A DNA stretch of 64,000 nt. Origin: Cyanoderma ruficeps (lineage: Eukaryota; Chordata; Aves; Passeriformes; Timaliidae). How positions within the stretch are numbered: position 1 is the stretch's first letter; every line of letters starts with the position of its first letter. This document shows positions 24,801-35,900 of this stretch, piece by piece. Under the pieces are notes generated by a model. The model was not told the origin of the DNA and searched no databases. It saw only the letters and a program-made list of their open reading frames with translations. A program made the position numbers and the translations under genes. The stretch spans positions 19,029,754 through 19,093,753 of the forward strand of contig VZDJ01000623.1 of assembly GCA_008694505.1 (NCBI GenBank). Reading direction: 5' to 3'.

Positions 24801-27800
24801 CTCGGGGATGCCTCACTCCGTGAGTACCGACAGCAGGAGCTGCCATGATCAGCCTCTCGTAGGCAGTGCCTGGGCTCTGCCTTTGGGTTCCACCCTCTTC
24901 TGCACACATGAAATCTGCATTCCTTTCCCAAACACCCTGCCTGTAACCAGAGTGCTTTCAATTGTATCCTAGGACCCAGTTGTGGAGAGAGCTCTGAAAT
25001 GTATAAGGGACCTGGTCAATGCTGACACTGGCAGTCCCAACCTCTACAGCCTGGCACTGGCTGCAAACGCCTTTGCAGTGGCAGGTGACAAGGCCCTCAG
25101 GCAGAAAATCCTCAAAAGATTGGATAAGGCTGCCATAATATCAGGTACCAAAGACTCTGGGGCAGGAGGGAGGGCCATTGGCAGAACTGTGTGGAAATCC
25201 CTGGGTTGAACAACCATGGGAATGGAGGGCAGGGGCAGGGGTTGTGGGGTGAATGGATACTGCCAAGCCTCAGTTTGCCAAGCTGTCCCAAATTATATCC
25301 ACACTGTAAGAGAGATTGCCTCTATGGATTGTCTCTATGTCCTGGGCTCCCAGTCATCCAAACCAGGGGAGTTTCACAGATATTGTGGAGCTCCTCCCCA
25401 GCCTGCAGGCCTAAGGTTTTGCTGGGAGAAGCAGGGTGTGGGGAGCAAATAGGGAGCTCTGCACGTATATCTTGTCCAACTGTATAATGTCCAATGTACA
25501 TGTTTGTTTAGTACCAATAAACACAGGGACTAAGTAGAACTCCAAGGTGACTAGATACAGCTACACACCCCATAAATGTTTCCACTCCACCTCTAGATGA
25601 CCATATATTCTGGAGTCAACAGTCCAAACAAGAGGAAGATTCCCTATCTTGGTATCGGGCTCCATCTGTTGATGTGGAATTGACATCTAGTATCCTCATG
25701 GCTCACCTTACAAAGTCAAGTTTGTCATCAGATGAAATCAAAAAGGCATCCCAGATTGTGTCTTGGCTCACCAAGCAGCAAAACCCATATGGAGGCTTTG
25801 CTTCAACCCAGGTAATGCCCTTGAGCCATCATCATCATCATGACCAGATTTGATGCTGGTTTTTTGAGAACAATGGGTTCTAACAGCCCATAGTAAAAAA
25901 AAAAAAAANGATAAATTAATAAATTTTAAAAGAATGTATGGATTTACAGGTCCTGGGAGTAATGGATAATCTCATGCTAAAAGCCAAAGGGAAAAGCTCA
26001 ACCCTTATTGTACTATAGCTGCAGTATGAGGGAGGGAAAGGCTAAGGACTGGGCATTGCATGGGAAGCAGGAATCCTATTCTTCCTGATGTTTTTCTCTT
26101 TCCTCAGGACACAGTTGCTGCTCTGGAAGCCCTGGCCCTGTATGCAACCAACATCTTCAGCAAGGATAGCCCTGATCTTCAGGTTTCTCTCACTTCCAAG
26201 GGGTTCAGCCAAAACTTCCGAGTAGACAAAAGCAATCGCCTCCTGCTGCAGACAGTGGAGCTGCCAGCCATTCCCCAAGATTATACCCTGCGTGTGCAGG
26301 GCCACGGGTGTCTTTTCCTGCAGGTAAGCCCAGCCAGGAAGAAAAAGTCTCTCTGGTGAAAAGTCTTGAAAGCCAGAGAACATCTTACCTTGCTACTTAG
26401 CCAACAGTGAAAACAAACTGCTGCAGTAACTTGCAAGAATCTGGGCTTCAAGGCTGGTGGGGGTAACTGTGGTCCAACAGCAAGGTAACACCTACTCCCC
26501 AGATGAAATCTGGATCATCTCCATCGAGCCAGAGCAGCTCCTCTCCATCAAGAAATCCACCAGGAGCAATGCACCACCAGCAGAACTTCTGCTTCTGCCA
26601 CATAGTTTTCTCTTACAGCAATACAAGACAACAAACAGTAGCTGAGTCTAGACAAGAATACTCTCCAGCAAAAAAAAAAAAAACCACCCTTTTGTTCTCT
26701 ATCATCCAGCTTCTTTCTCTCCTGGCAGGCCATCCTGAGGTACCACATCCCTCCCCTGAGGAGCGAGGCCACCTTTGCCATATCTGTGCAGACGGAGTGC
26801 ACCGTGCCCGACGCCACCCGGTTCCCTGTCACCATTCGTGCTCGGTAGGAGACACTCAATTGCCCCTTCCCTCCCCTGTGCTGAGAGGCTTCTGGCACCA
26901 CACCAGTCTCTTGGTGACAGGGTTCCCCCTCACTTGTGGGGTCCAAGTGCTGAGGTGACCCCACTGAGCTCTCCCCAGCTGGGTGAGAGGCACGAGGCCC
27001 CAGAGGGGTGGCTCAGGCTGTAGTCCTGTCTTGTCCCATGCCCTTCACCACAAATTCTCCCAAGGTCTGGGGGTCTCACCCCCTTCTAGGATTAGGTCTC
27101 AAAACGCTAATGATGTGAAGGTCCTGTGGGACTGACACATACATCTAAGTGTTCCTTCCTCTGCTCCCTGCTGACTGTCACATCACTCTCCTCTCCTGTC
27201 CTCCTGCCTGGTTTGGGACAGAACTGCCAAGAAAACAGGCATAGGATGTGATATTCCCTGCCATGCCTAAAGAAGGTAACACCAGAAGGCTTCCAAGGAA
27301 CTTTTTCTCCTTGGCACAATTAAAAGCAAGGTCAAGGGAAGCACAGAGATTTATTACGGTACAGAAACAGGTATGATTATAGGAGAAACACTGGAAAGAA
27401 AGGCACATTCCTCCACCTGAGTACCAAAGCTAGGCTGGAGTATCTGGAGATCGTGGCTCAGAAAGTAACATTAGTGCTGTCCCCTGGGTTCCTGCTGCAG
27501 CTACACAGGGAACCGTGTGTCCACCAACATGGTCCTGATCCAAGTGGAGCTGCTGTCTGGATACAGCCCCGTGGCAGGTTCACTGGAAGAGGTGAGACCG
27601 TGAATTTGTGTCCAGCTGGGATGGGAACAGTGATGGATGTCCATCATGCAGGACTGTATGCTGAAATGTGATCATTCCTGTGGGCAGAGAAACAGGGTTA
27701 TTTTCTTCCTAAGAAATCCTTGTACTCAAAGTCTCTTTCAAGCTGCACCTTGCCTTTCCCTACATGAACAGCTTCCCTGGCCGCGTAAATATTTTGCCCA

Positions 27801-29999
27801 TACTCTCACAAGGACAAATACCCCTGAATATTTCTGTTTTTTATTAAAGCCTTTCTGGTATTTCCCCCCTGTTTTCAGCTAAAGAAAATGCCTTTAGTGA
27901 AGAAAATTGAGAGCAAAGCTGATGAAGTCGTTCTCTACCTGGAGGAAGTGAGTGTAATTTGGGCTAACATCATGATTAAAGGGGCTATGGACTGACAGCT
28001 TTCATGCTTGTTTACTGGTTTCATTACTGTTTTAACTATCCAGAGCTGTTGTTCCTGCATACCAGCCATATTTGCTGATCTGGAGAAGTGTCAGCCAGCA
28101 GTTGTTCATCTGTAGAGCCACTTACAGGGCTACTTAACTTGAGTGAAACAAGGCAAACTCTCACGTAAAGCCTACATCTGTTGGCACTGTTCAGAGACTT
28201 TTGAAAGTCCATATATATGGTGCCTGATTAGAACTGGGGAGTAGCAATAAGATCCATCTAGTAAACCCAAGCAAGCCCGAAATCTTAGAAAGCTGTTAAG
28301 CAACCTGAATGCAGCAGAGAGCATGCAAGATTGCTCATGGATTTTGCCAAGATAATTTGAAACTCAACCAGATGGTTGTTTGAACAGAAGTGCTCACTCC
28401 ACAGCCTCATGAATCAACAGATTAACAACCACTCCAGCCTTTTTCTAGCTCCATGAATACCTAAACAGCACTAGAAATGAGACCTGGTGGTATTTAAAAC
28501 CCCAGCATTTCGAAGGAGCATTTCTGTGATTCTTCATCCTCAGTTTCTGTCGGTAGGCTAAGCTAAGCTGGTCCCATAGGAAGTGGGTTAGTGTCGCGTG
28601 GATGCATTAGGCTTGCAGAGCTGCTGCTTTTGTTACATCTACAGCACAGAGCAGAAAAGCAATACAGAGAAATATTTCAGCTCAAGCTGCCAAGTAACAC
28701 AAGGTGCATCCCAATGAACAGCAGGTCATGTAACTACTACCCTACAGCAGATGTTCATCCACAGCTTGTATTTGTCTGCTTAATGATGAGGGTTATGTGA
28801 GACTGGAGAGTAAGAGCTGATGTCACTGTGAATAACAAAGTAGCCACTGAATCAAGGAGCATGAAGGAGCTCAGAGTAGAGCTGGATGGAAAAGGTGGGT
28901 TTGGTGGGGAACACCAGCACTCCATTTAGGTATTGCACACTGATTCTGCAGGTTTTTGATGTTCCTTGTGAGCTGAGTTAAATTTGGTGACCAAAAAGGG
29001 GAGATGGTCAGAATGGGAAGTAAAAGATATTTCTCAGATGAACTAGAAAGCAGAACAGATCTATTAAAGTGGTGAGGTCTCCACAAAGCCTGGGTGCAAG
29101 CAAGTGAAAGGGGTTGTCTTACAGGACTTCGGTCCTTTTCTGGTTTTAATCCTTGCATTTCTTGGTCTTAGCTGACTAGACAGCCTCAAACCTACACCTT
29201 CCTGGTGGAGCAGCACATGCAAGTGAAGGATCATAAACCAGCTAATATCAAGATCTATGATTACTATATGCCAGGTAAGTTCAGATGCTGCACTGCAGAA
29301 ACCACCCAAATGTACTTCTGGAAAGAAAATTTCTGGATTTTGTTGAGTCTAAGGCAATACTATCTCTGACATGGTTATCTGACTGTCCCTTAGGAAGCTC
29401 TCTAGGCATGAACCTAACCTGTTGGCTTTCAAAATAATAGGTCCTCCTCTCTCTGGCTCCAAAAATTGCAAGCCTGAAGGTGGCATGTAGAACCACTGAG
29501 GGTCTGGCTCTCCCAACAAGGGTGCAGCAAGGAGCTGTGCTTTTGAACATTTACTTTGTGAGAGACAGCAAAGGCAGAGGGACCACAGTGAGTGGATGAC
29601 TCCGAAGAGTAAGGGCCCCCTTAGAAGAATTACACCAAAAACCAACTTGTCCTCTGTTCTGTGGGGCTCCTAGTGGGAAGAAAAGCTAGAAATGTGCCAG
29701 GGATTGCTATTCCTTCAGAAAGTGAGGAATTCATAACTATGATGGAGCTGTTTGGGACTTGCAACCTCATGCCTCGGGTGAATCCTGACCAGTTGCAGAG
29801 GCATGGACACACACCAGTGGTTTCATGTGTCAAGTAGAGGGGAGTTGTAGCTGTAAAGGGAGGGAACACCTCTCCTCAGAACAGTGGCACAACGCTGGAT
29901 TGCTTTCGTGGGTTTTTGTCGATGTGTCTCACCAGCACTTTTCTCTGTTGTCTTCCAGAGGAAACTGCAGTGATGAGCTACAGTGTCCCGTGTGAGTGA
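6764..29999 (+). CDS. Gene 2: complete alpha-2-macroglobulin-like (A2ML1/ovostatin-type) protease inhibitor
   Basis: A complete gene of 35 coding exons that join in frame to 1467 codons plus stop, close to human A2M and A2ML1 (about 1450-1475). The product is predicted to be a secreted pan-protease inhibitor: a protease cuts the bait region, the molecule collapses around it, and the thioester can couple covalently. Domains in order: signal peptide (about 1-20), MG1-MG6, bait (about 698-746), MG7, CUB, thioester domain with Cys984-Gln987 in GCGEQ, and C-terminal receptor-binding domain ending YSVPCE. Position 1098 (first Asn of FNN) matches the A2M asparagine rather than the C3/A2ML1 histidine. 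It is the only plus-strand gene in the cluster, head to head with gene 1 and tail to tail with gene 3. No frameshift or stop was found. The exon 17 donor is the one uncertain junction. I leave the symbol blank because several avian paralogues fit. Confidence 0.93.
8833..8864. repeat. 10-bp perfect inverted repeat in gene 2 intron 1
   Basis: CACTGTCATG (8833-8842) and its exact reverse complement CATGACAGTG (8855-8864) flank a 12-nt spacer, about 110 bases before exon 2. A related 16-bp palindrome occurs in intron 5 (10913-10928). Confidence 0.8.
10913..10928. repeat. 16-bp perfect palindrome in gene 2 intron 5
   Basis: CAGTGTCATGACACTG is its own reverse complement and shares the GTCATGAC core with the inverted repeat at 8833-8864. 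It could be a dimeric transcription-factor site, or chance. Confidence 0.8.
14301..14384. repeat. 84-bp near-perfect inverted repeat (hairpin) in gene 2 intron 9
   Basis: Two 38-nt arms (14301-14338 and 14347-14384) are reverse complements with three mismatches, separated by an 8-nt loop (GGAGAAAA). The core arm includes ACTGTAGTTTCTC and GTGCAACTTCA. It lies about 90 bases upstream of exon 10. I do not recognise it as a known repeat family; it could be a small inverted-repeat transposon remnant or a transcribed hairpin. Confidence 0.9.
17101..17154. repeat. 20-bp tandem duplication inside a 9-bp inverted repeat, gene 2 intron 15
   Basis: The unit CTAACAGAATAGGGGATAAT occurs at 17111-17130 and again at 17131-17150 with only the last base changed. 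The block is bounded by GTGGGTTAT (17101-17109) and its exact reverse complement ATAACCCAC (17146-17154). No function is evident. Confidence 0.9.
18666..19522 (+). other. Gene 2 exons 17-18, acidic bait region
   Basis: Exon 17 (18666-18753) encodes [18 protein letters not shown] and then the start of the bait. Exon 18 (19369-19522) encodes the rest and [10 protein letters not shown], the conserved sequence that follows the bait. Residues about 698-746 hold 13 Asp/Glu, only two Arg (698 and 745) and no Lys. The exon 17 donor GTACAT is weak but preserves frame and gives 88 nt, close to 85 nt in gene 3. An alternative GTAACA at 18792 would need a different acceptor (AG at 19378-19379). Confidence 0.75.
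20286..22239 (+). other. Gene 2 exons 19-23, MG7 and first part of CUB
   Basis: Exons: 20286-20514, 20874-20997, 21179-21300, 21711-21762 and 22156-22239. Landmarks are [18 protein letters not shown] (exon 19), the paired cysteines LCLCPDS (exon 20), [12 protein letters not shown] (exon 21) and HTSILCPEG (exon 22). Exon lengths of 52 and 84 nt match the family gene structure. Phases chain from 2 to 1 without a break. Confidence 0.9.
22606..22782 (+). other. Gene 2 exon 24, thioester motif GCGEQ
   Basis: The 177-nt exon encodes [18 protein letters not shown], then [13 protein letters not shown]. Cys984 and Gln987 are the pair that form the internal beta-cysteinyl-gamma-glutamyl thioester in A2M-family proteins. 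The motif is intact. The exon has the same length and phase as in genes 3 and 4 but is clearly diverged from them in sequence. Confidence 0.93.
23316..23466 (+). mobile_element. Fragment resembling a passerine ERVL-type LTR, gene 2 intron 25
   Basis: The stretch starts GTAGTGGTTTAAGCCCAG and runs through AAGCACCACACAGCTGTTCACTC to CTAGCTGAAACCAGAGCAAT. This word order resembles a common songbird ERVL-type LTR as I remember it. Only about 150 bp remain and no coding sequence is present. The assignment rests on memory of the consensus. Confidence 0.5.
25909..25909. other. Single ambiguous base (N) after a poly-A run
   Basis: An N follows a 14-base A run in intron 29 of gene 2. It is an assembly ambiguity at a homopolymer and does not touch any exon. 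Confidence 0.95.
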
Positions 30000-30000
30000 G
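27501..30000 (+). other. Gene 2 exons 32-35, receptor-binding domain and stop
   Basis: Exons: 27501-27591, 27879-27947, 29172-29274 and 29959-30000. They encode [35 protein letters not shown] and [13 protein letters not shown], then TGA (29997-29999). The last of these exons is 42 nt and carries one more base after the stop before the GTGAGG donor. The 3' UTR is therefore in a further exon. In A2M this domain binds the clearance receptor LRP1. Confidence 0.88.
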
Positions 30001-30689
30001 GTGAGGGCCCAACACCTCTTTTGTTATCCCAGGCATGGTCCTGAAGAATATGGAAAGGGAGGGAGATGCAGGCAAAGGCCCTTGGTCAAGAAACTTGCCG
30101 GACTGCAGGTCCAGGGTAGAAAGCAATTTGCAATGCCAAGTAAGGGTGAGTTCCTGTATCCCAGTGGTTAAACTGAGGGAAAGAGAACTGAACTAGAAGA
30201 TTTGATATGACAAGATCATGACAAAGTTGGAGGTATGTTCCAGAAAACAAGGACTGCATGTACCAAGTACCATCACCAGTCCTGGCCCTTTGCATCAAAT
30301 ACACTTTATTCAAGTCACCACAGTTCCCTTTCCTGACACTTTCCCTGTTTTGCATCCCTCCAGCCCTGTGCACACAACATGCCATGCTCACCTTTACTGC
30401 AGGGCCTGGCTCCATTTCAGAGCCAAACCTTTCTGCATCCCAGCCTGGCTTCTTTCCAGGCTGAGCAAAAACAAAGCTTTGCCTTGACCAGTGCCTGCCC
30501 CTGCTGCAAACTTTCCTTGCACCTGTGTGCTTTCCTGCCCACCGCCCAAAAGACTGGGAAAACCACCTGCTCCATGAATCACCTGTAGGGAGGCACACGG
30601 CCCTGTCCTGGGATGTCTGCCACAAGCTCCACACCCTTTTACTGGAGGTTCTGACATAGGCTTTGTATAGATAAAGTGAGAGAGAATCT

Positions 30690-30915
30690 TAGGTCATAAA
30701 ATATTCTGAGTTGGAAGGGACCCACAAGGATCATGGAGTCCAGCTCCTGGCCCTGCACAGGACCCCCAAAAGTCACACTATGTGCCTGAGAGCTTTGTTC
30801 AAATGCTTGTTGAACTCTGCCAGTTTTGGTACTGTGACCACTTCCCAAGGAAACCCGTTCCACTGCCCAACAACCCTCTGGGTGATAAGAGCACTCTCCT
30901 TCTTGGCTTGACAGT
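30690..30915 (-). mobile_element. CR1 LINE 3' fragment between genes 2 and 3
   Basis: The plus strand reads GAGTTGGAAGGGACCCACAA and later TGGAGTCCAGCTCCTG, CAAATGCTTGTTGAACTCTG and CCACTTCCCAAGGAAACC. This is the reverse complement of the avian CR1 3' region, so the element is on the minus strand. It is 5'-truncated, as CR1 copies usually are, and sits in the tail-to-tail interval. Confidence 0.85.
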
Positions 30916-31009
30916 ACCATTACTGTCCATACTCGTCACAAGATACAAAAAAGGCCCCTGAGTTCACAGTGGTTAGTTTTAATACTTCAGGAACTTTTTT
31001 TTTTTGTCC

Positions 31010-31272
31010 TTTATTGTCTTCACAGGAACAGGGATAGATCCCTCCTCTCCAGTCTCTGTCCATCAGTCCTTTGTCACCCCCGCCAACTGTCACCACATGG
31101 AGATATGAAGAAAAGAGAAAATGCTTGGAATTTCCTGCTGAGCAGTTAGTTTCTGGAAGGCTCAGGCTGTGTGTGGCATCTTATTAAAAGTAGAAGACTA
31201 GAACTGTCTGATTGAATGATTATTCAGTTTACTGTTTTTCTCCCAAACCAGGAAACTTGCATTTAAGAGGAG
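31010..31272 (-). other. Gene 3 candidate terminal 3' UTR exon
   Basis: Gene 3 exon 35 also ends just after its stop at a donor, so a noncoding last exon is expected. A minus-strand acceptor TTATTTTTCCCAG ends at 31273, and AATAAA lies at 31015-31010. If real, this exon overlaps the candidate gene 2 UTR exon on the other strand. Other acceptors, such as TTTCTAG near 31380, are possible. Confidence 0.3.
31026..31205 (+). other. Gene 2 candidate terminal 3' UTR exon
   Basis: Exon 35 ends at a good donor just after the stop, so a noncoding exon 36 is expected. The best candidate starts after a long poly-T/pyrimidine tract ending TTCACAG (to 31025). An ATTAAA signal lies at 31183-31188. No AATAAA was found on this strand nearby. 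The exon is inferred, without transcript evidence. Confidence 0.4.
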
Positions 31273-31530
31273 CTGGGAAAAATAACTTCTCTACCTCTGC
31301 TCATGTACAAAACTCTGCCTTTCCAGGTGCAGAAGTGCACAGGAGATAGAGCATAAAAAAAAACCCTGATCCATAGACCTAGAAACAGATACTTCCTGTT
31401 TCTAGCTGGGTACATGTTCCCCACTGCTTACCATTCCTCTTCCTGTCTTTGCTTATATTCCACGTTTCCCACCCAAGAACCACCATTTCCTGATGCTACT
31501 GTTGGTGTCACACAGGAACTTGCTGCCTAC

Positions 31531-32991
31531 CTCAACTACAGACAGCACTGTATTCAGCCAAGGCTTGCTCCTCTGCAAAAGAAGATGAGGAAGATGATTA
31601 CACATGGATGCACACAGAGAAGACTGCATGTCTTTCCCCAAACAGAGAATCAGGAAACCAGCTCCCCACCCCAGAAGAGTAGGAAATCTGCAACCCACCT
31701 GGCTGGTAGTAATCATAGATTTTGATGCTGGCTGGTTTCAGGTTCTTCACCTGAATTACTTGTTCAAGTTGTAGAATGAAAGTCTGAGATTCATCATTGA
31801 GCTAGTGGAGATGGAAGGAAATTAGCAAGGAAGGGGAGAAAGAAGTCACAGCATCTTGATCTTCCCTGATTTTAATGTTTTCTTGTACTACATTTCTGTA
31901 ATCCATTAGAGATTCTGGGCTTTGAAATGGAGTATTGTGTGAGGAATAGCACTATTCTAATCCAATTATAATGACAGTGGGCAGACTTCCTCTGCCCCCA
32001 AATCTACCAGTGCTCTTTTCTTACCTAGACCAGCCTCAGGCTTCTCACACAGCTCCTTGTCCTCTTTTGCTCTCACTGTGCCACACCAAATGCTTTTGTT
32101 CTCACTTACCTTCTCCAGATAAATGTAGCCCACATTAGCTTTCACTTCTATTTTCTTAACAATGGTTCTGTTCTCCAGCTAGGATAGGAAACAATAGTAG
32201 AATTAAATTTGTGAGCATTTTCCTTGGGGATTCTTGACCTGAGGGACCCAGTGTTTTGGTGAAGGGAAGGCATAGAGCTGGACACTGTGGAACTGTGCCT
32301 TTCTAATGCCTAAGGGCTTTAGTCATTATATCTTTGCTAGTCCCTCTTGGACATCCCTTGTGAGTGTCTCATGTATGAACCACCCTGACCCGGCCCAGGG
32401 CAGAGGAATCTCCCCCTCTGGGGACCAAAGGCTGTGTGGGGAGTACATCTGACTGATATGTTGGTCAGCAAATGGGTGCAGGCAGCAGTAGAGATTCTTA
32501 TTTCATCTCACTGAGTGTTCAACTACTTTTAAAGACCTGCATGGAGGCTGTAGTTTAATTTATTATTTAAATGGAAAACAAAAGAATCTTTTTAGCTAGA
32601 GCTAGAGTATCTCTGAGAAATTCTGTCTTAGAATTTCTGACAAACAAATCCTGATGTCAGCACACCCAGCACTACACTTTGTTCCTGGCCCAAGTCCAAA
32701 TACTGTCAGTGGGAGAAGCCAAACCACCTCTGATCTCCCTTGTGGGGGCTGTAAGAAAACAAGACGTTTTGATGCAATTGCAATATCAAAGGCCCCCTGC
32801 AAATTTAGCTACTGCCTGGCCTGAAATGAACAATTCTCAACAGAGTAAGCAGGCAGGATCCATTTACCACAGCTGGGTTCTCTTATTCCAAAGTTCTTAC
32901 CAACATTCTGGATCTGGAAGTCATGATGAATCCGGATAGGAGGGAGACCTCTATGATCACCATGTTGGTTGTGACCCTGCTCCCAATGTAG
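31531..32991 (-). other. Gene 3 exons 32-35, receptor-binding domain and stop
   Basis: Exons in transcript order: 32991-32901, 32178-32110, 31801-31699 and 31572-31531. They encode [44 protein letters not shown] and [13 protein letters not shown], then TGA (31534-31532). The final exon is again 42 nt, with one base after the stop before GTAGGC. Confidence 0.9.
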
Positions 32992-35900
32992 CTGGAGAAA
33001 AAAAAACAGACAGAGGGTCTGATTCTGTGAGGATGGTGTCCTCCCAGCCCCTCTTCCCTCCACCACCACACCCTGAGCCAGTATCCCATCTAGGCTGGGG
33101 GCATGACAGCCACTGCTCCCTCTCACAGGAGTTAGCTAGCACCTTCCCCCTCCAAGCCTTCCACCTGCTCGATTCACCCTCTGTCCTGTTCACCCCAAGG
33201 GCCATGTCTCTTCATCAGAGCCCTGGGACTTTCCTGGCTGCTGTCCCCAAGCTCACTCCATCTTGCTGGAGGAGGACATAGACCTTGGGGTTACCTGGCA
33301 AGGATGTGGACGGTGAGAACACGCGAATTGGCCTGGCTGCAGTTGGCCAGCTCCGTGCTGACACGCAATGTGAAGATCACAGGGGCCCGTGGGGAAGGCT
33401 CGTGGTACCTCAGCACCGCCTGCAGGATAATGGCCAGGAGCAGGCATGACAGGCCAGGCATGGTCTCATGCAGGAGAAAAGAGGCAGAGTCCTCCTCTCT
33501 CCACACTCAACCCACCTCCTCACCTGAGCAAAGACACAGCTGCTGCTGCCGTGGGCCTGCACCAGGAACTGCCCCGGGATGTCCAACAGCGCTGCCTGCT
33601 GCACCAGCAGCCGCGTCTGGCGGCTGACCTGGAATGCCTTCCCGAGGGCCCTCTGGGACCGCACCCTCACCACTGCCTGGCCTGCCGTGCTGAACGTCCG
33701 CGCCGCGTACTTCGCTAAGGCTTGCAAGGCAACAACTGTGTCCTACAGAGGGAGAGACTCACTCAAGAGACAGCCACTCCTCCGAAAGCATCAGCAATAA
33801 CGAGATTGGCTTGGAACAGGGAGACCAAGAGGCCTTGTGCTGCCAAGCTGGGGTACAAAAGGATCCATGGGGAGCCACTGGTTACCTGGGTGGAGGCAAA
33901 CCCCCCGTGGGCATTTTGCTGCCGCGTCAGCCACGCCACAATGCCAGCTGCAGTTGTCATGTCACCGGCGTGCACCCGTGGCTTGGAGAGGTACGCCAGG
34001 AGCACGTAGGCCGTCAGCTCTATGTCCACTGGCTGGGTACCAGGCCAGAAGTCTGTGGAAGCTGGAGAGCTTGGCTTGGGGCTCCAGTGAATTTGTCTTC
34101 CTGCAGAAGGAAAAGGATTATGAAGGCTATTTAGGGAGGACATAATTTGGGTTTCAGAGAAAACAAACCCCACAGTGCTTTCAGGGCTCCTTCAGTACAT
34201 TCCCTGTACTCAGGCCAGGATTGCTTTCTTGAATTGATTCTCCAAGGTTTCATCGTGTTTTAGCTCACAGACTCCTACCTCCACCCTCAAAGGGATCTTG
34301 AAATTCTTCAGTCTGAAGAAACTATTTCTAAGTCACCCTCACAGCTTGTGAAATACCTTGCTGTATTTTCACTCACACAATGCAGTTACTGCACAAATAC
34401 AAGGAATATCTATAAATACATATATAATTTTTGACTGCGGTAGCTGGGCGTACATTAACCCAGAATGCCAGCAGGAAGCACCTGATTTGATGGCCTGTTC
34501 CTCCAGTTTGTACAGCAGCTCCTGGGTTGTTTCATAGTCCCCAGCCAGGGCAAAGGCATAGGCCAGCAAGGCTTCTGTGTAGATGTTGGTGATGTTGTGA
34601 ATCACCTTCTGCAGGCAGCGGAGAGTAGTCTGCATCAGCTTGCCCTGTGTTGGGAGGAGACATGTGCCAAACTGTGACAGAGGTGAAACAGGGGGCTGGG
34701 GAGCTCATTCAAGGGAGCCACACTATATCTTACTGACGTTGCTCCAGGGAAACCCATTAAATTACAGACTGTCTTCAGAAAACAGTGCACTGGGAGCCAT
34801 TGCCACCAAGCACTACTGCATCAGGAGAGTTTCACAACACTGGCTCTTTTGAGGAATGACTTCATCATTTGACCAAACATTGGTTCATTCCCAGAAGTTC
34901 CCTCCCAGTTCATGGCCTGGAGAACACCAGAATCACAAGCTGGTGTATCCCTGTGGTGGTGCCCAGGAGAGCAGGAGGGAGCTGAGCATGCTCACCTGCA
35001 GTGGCAGACCCATCTCCAGCAGCGCTGCAGCGACATAGGCCCCCAGAGAGATTTCATCATCCGTGCTGCCCTGCAAAGGGAACACACTGTTCACTCTTAC
35101 AGGTTGTTAGGAGGGCCCACTCCCCAGAAGGAAAAGCATCCCTCTCATATTTTCCTTCTCTTTAGGGCTTGCACAGGTTGCAGAATGACTTTTTAGGATC
35201 CTTTGGGGTCCCACAATCTTCTGCCATCACAAATCTGTCCAGTCATTCCCCAGCAGTGCTTCCTGCCCTGGCCCACCATTACCTTTAGGGAGGAGTGAAA
35301 GAAGTTCCCTTTGGTGGCAAAACAGCCACTGGGGAGCTGGTTTTGCTCTAACCAGTGTAGGGCATCCTGGACATTCTTGTCATCAACATAGATGTATTTT
35401 CTGGCTTGGCCAAAAATCTTGAGTACAAAAGCTGTCAACCTAGGAACAGGATGAGTTATGGGAAAAAGAGAAGAGGAAAAAAAAAAAGCAAAAAAAAAAA
35501 AAGCAAAGAGACAGTCAGAGTCTCCTGGTGCTTGTCCCTTAACTAGTGACATAGTGGGGGTGCAAAAAAGAGTAATTTTCATAAAGAAAGTCAATCTAAA
35601 AGTGGAAATGGTCCACAGAACTCACCCCAGTGGCTCCTCTCCCCGCCTCTGTCTCCACACATACACTACTTACGTACTACTTAGCGCTTTACCCAGTCAT
35701 TTCACAGGTGAAAACCCTCTTACTCTTTCTACCTGTTCCATTCATCTTCCCCAAACTACTAGAGACAATCTGGAATTCCCCATTTTCTTCCTCCCTTCCT
35801 TTCTCCATTAAACTCAGCCATGCACCATAGGTGTAAGCTGTGCCAAGGCAGCTCCTCTCCACTCACTGAGGAGAGGATTTTTTATTGCTCTCACCTGATT

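Larger units (their letters stand above)
23088..26844 (+). other. Gene 2 exons 25-31, thioester domain and second part of CUB
   Basis: Exons: 23088-23169, 24022-24178, 24745-24819, 24973-25144, 25597-25811, 26108-26323 and 26729-26844. The alpha/alpha toroid landmarks are [41 protein letters not shown] and [15 protein letters not shown]. Exon 26 ends LFNNGLM; the first of the two Asn (1098) aligns with the residue that is His in C3. Exon 27 lacks the usual Gly-Gly after that point, reading [11 protein letters not shown]. Confidence 0.9.

Noticed and set aside
30086..30634. 182-codon minus-strand open frame between genes 2 and 3
   Set aside because: No domain, no compatible splice sites and no upstream gene; it lies in the convergent intergenic interval next to a CR1 fragment.
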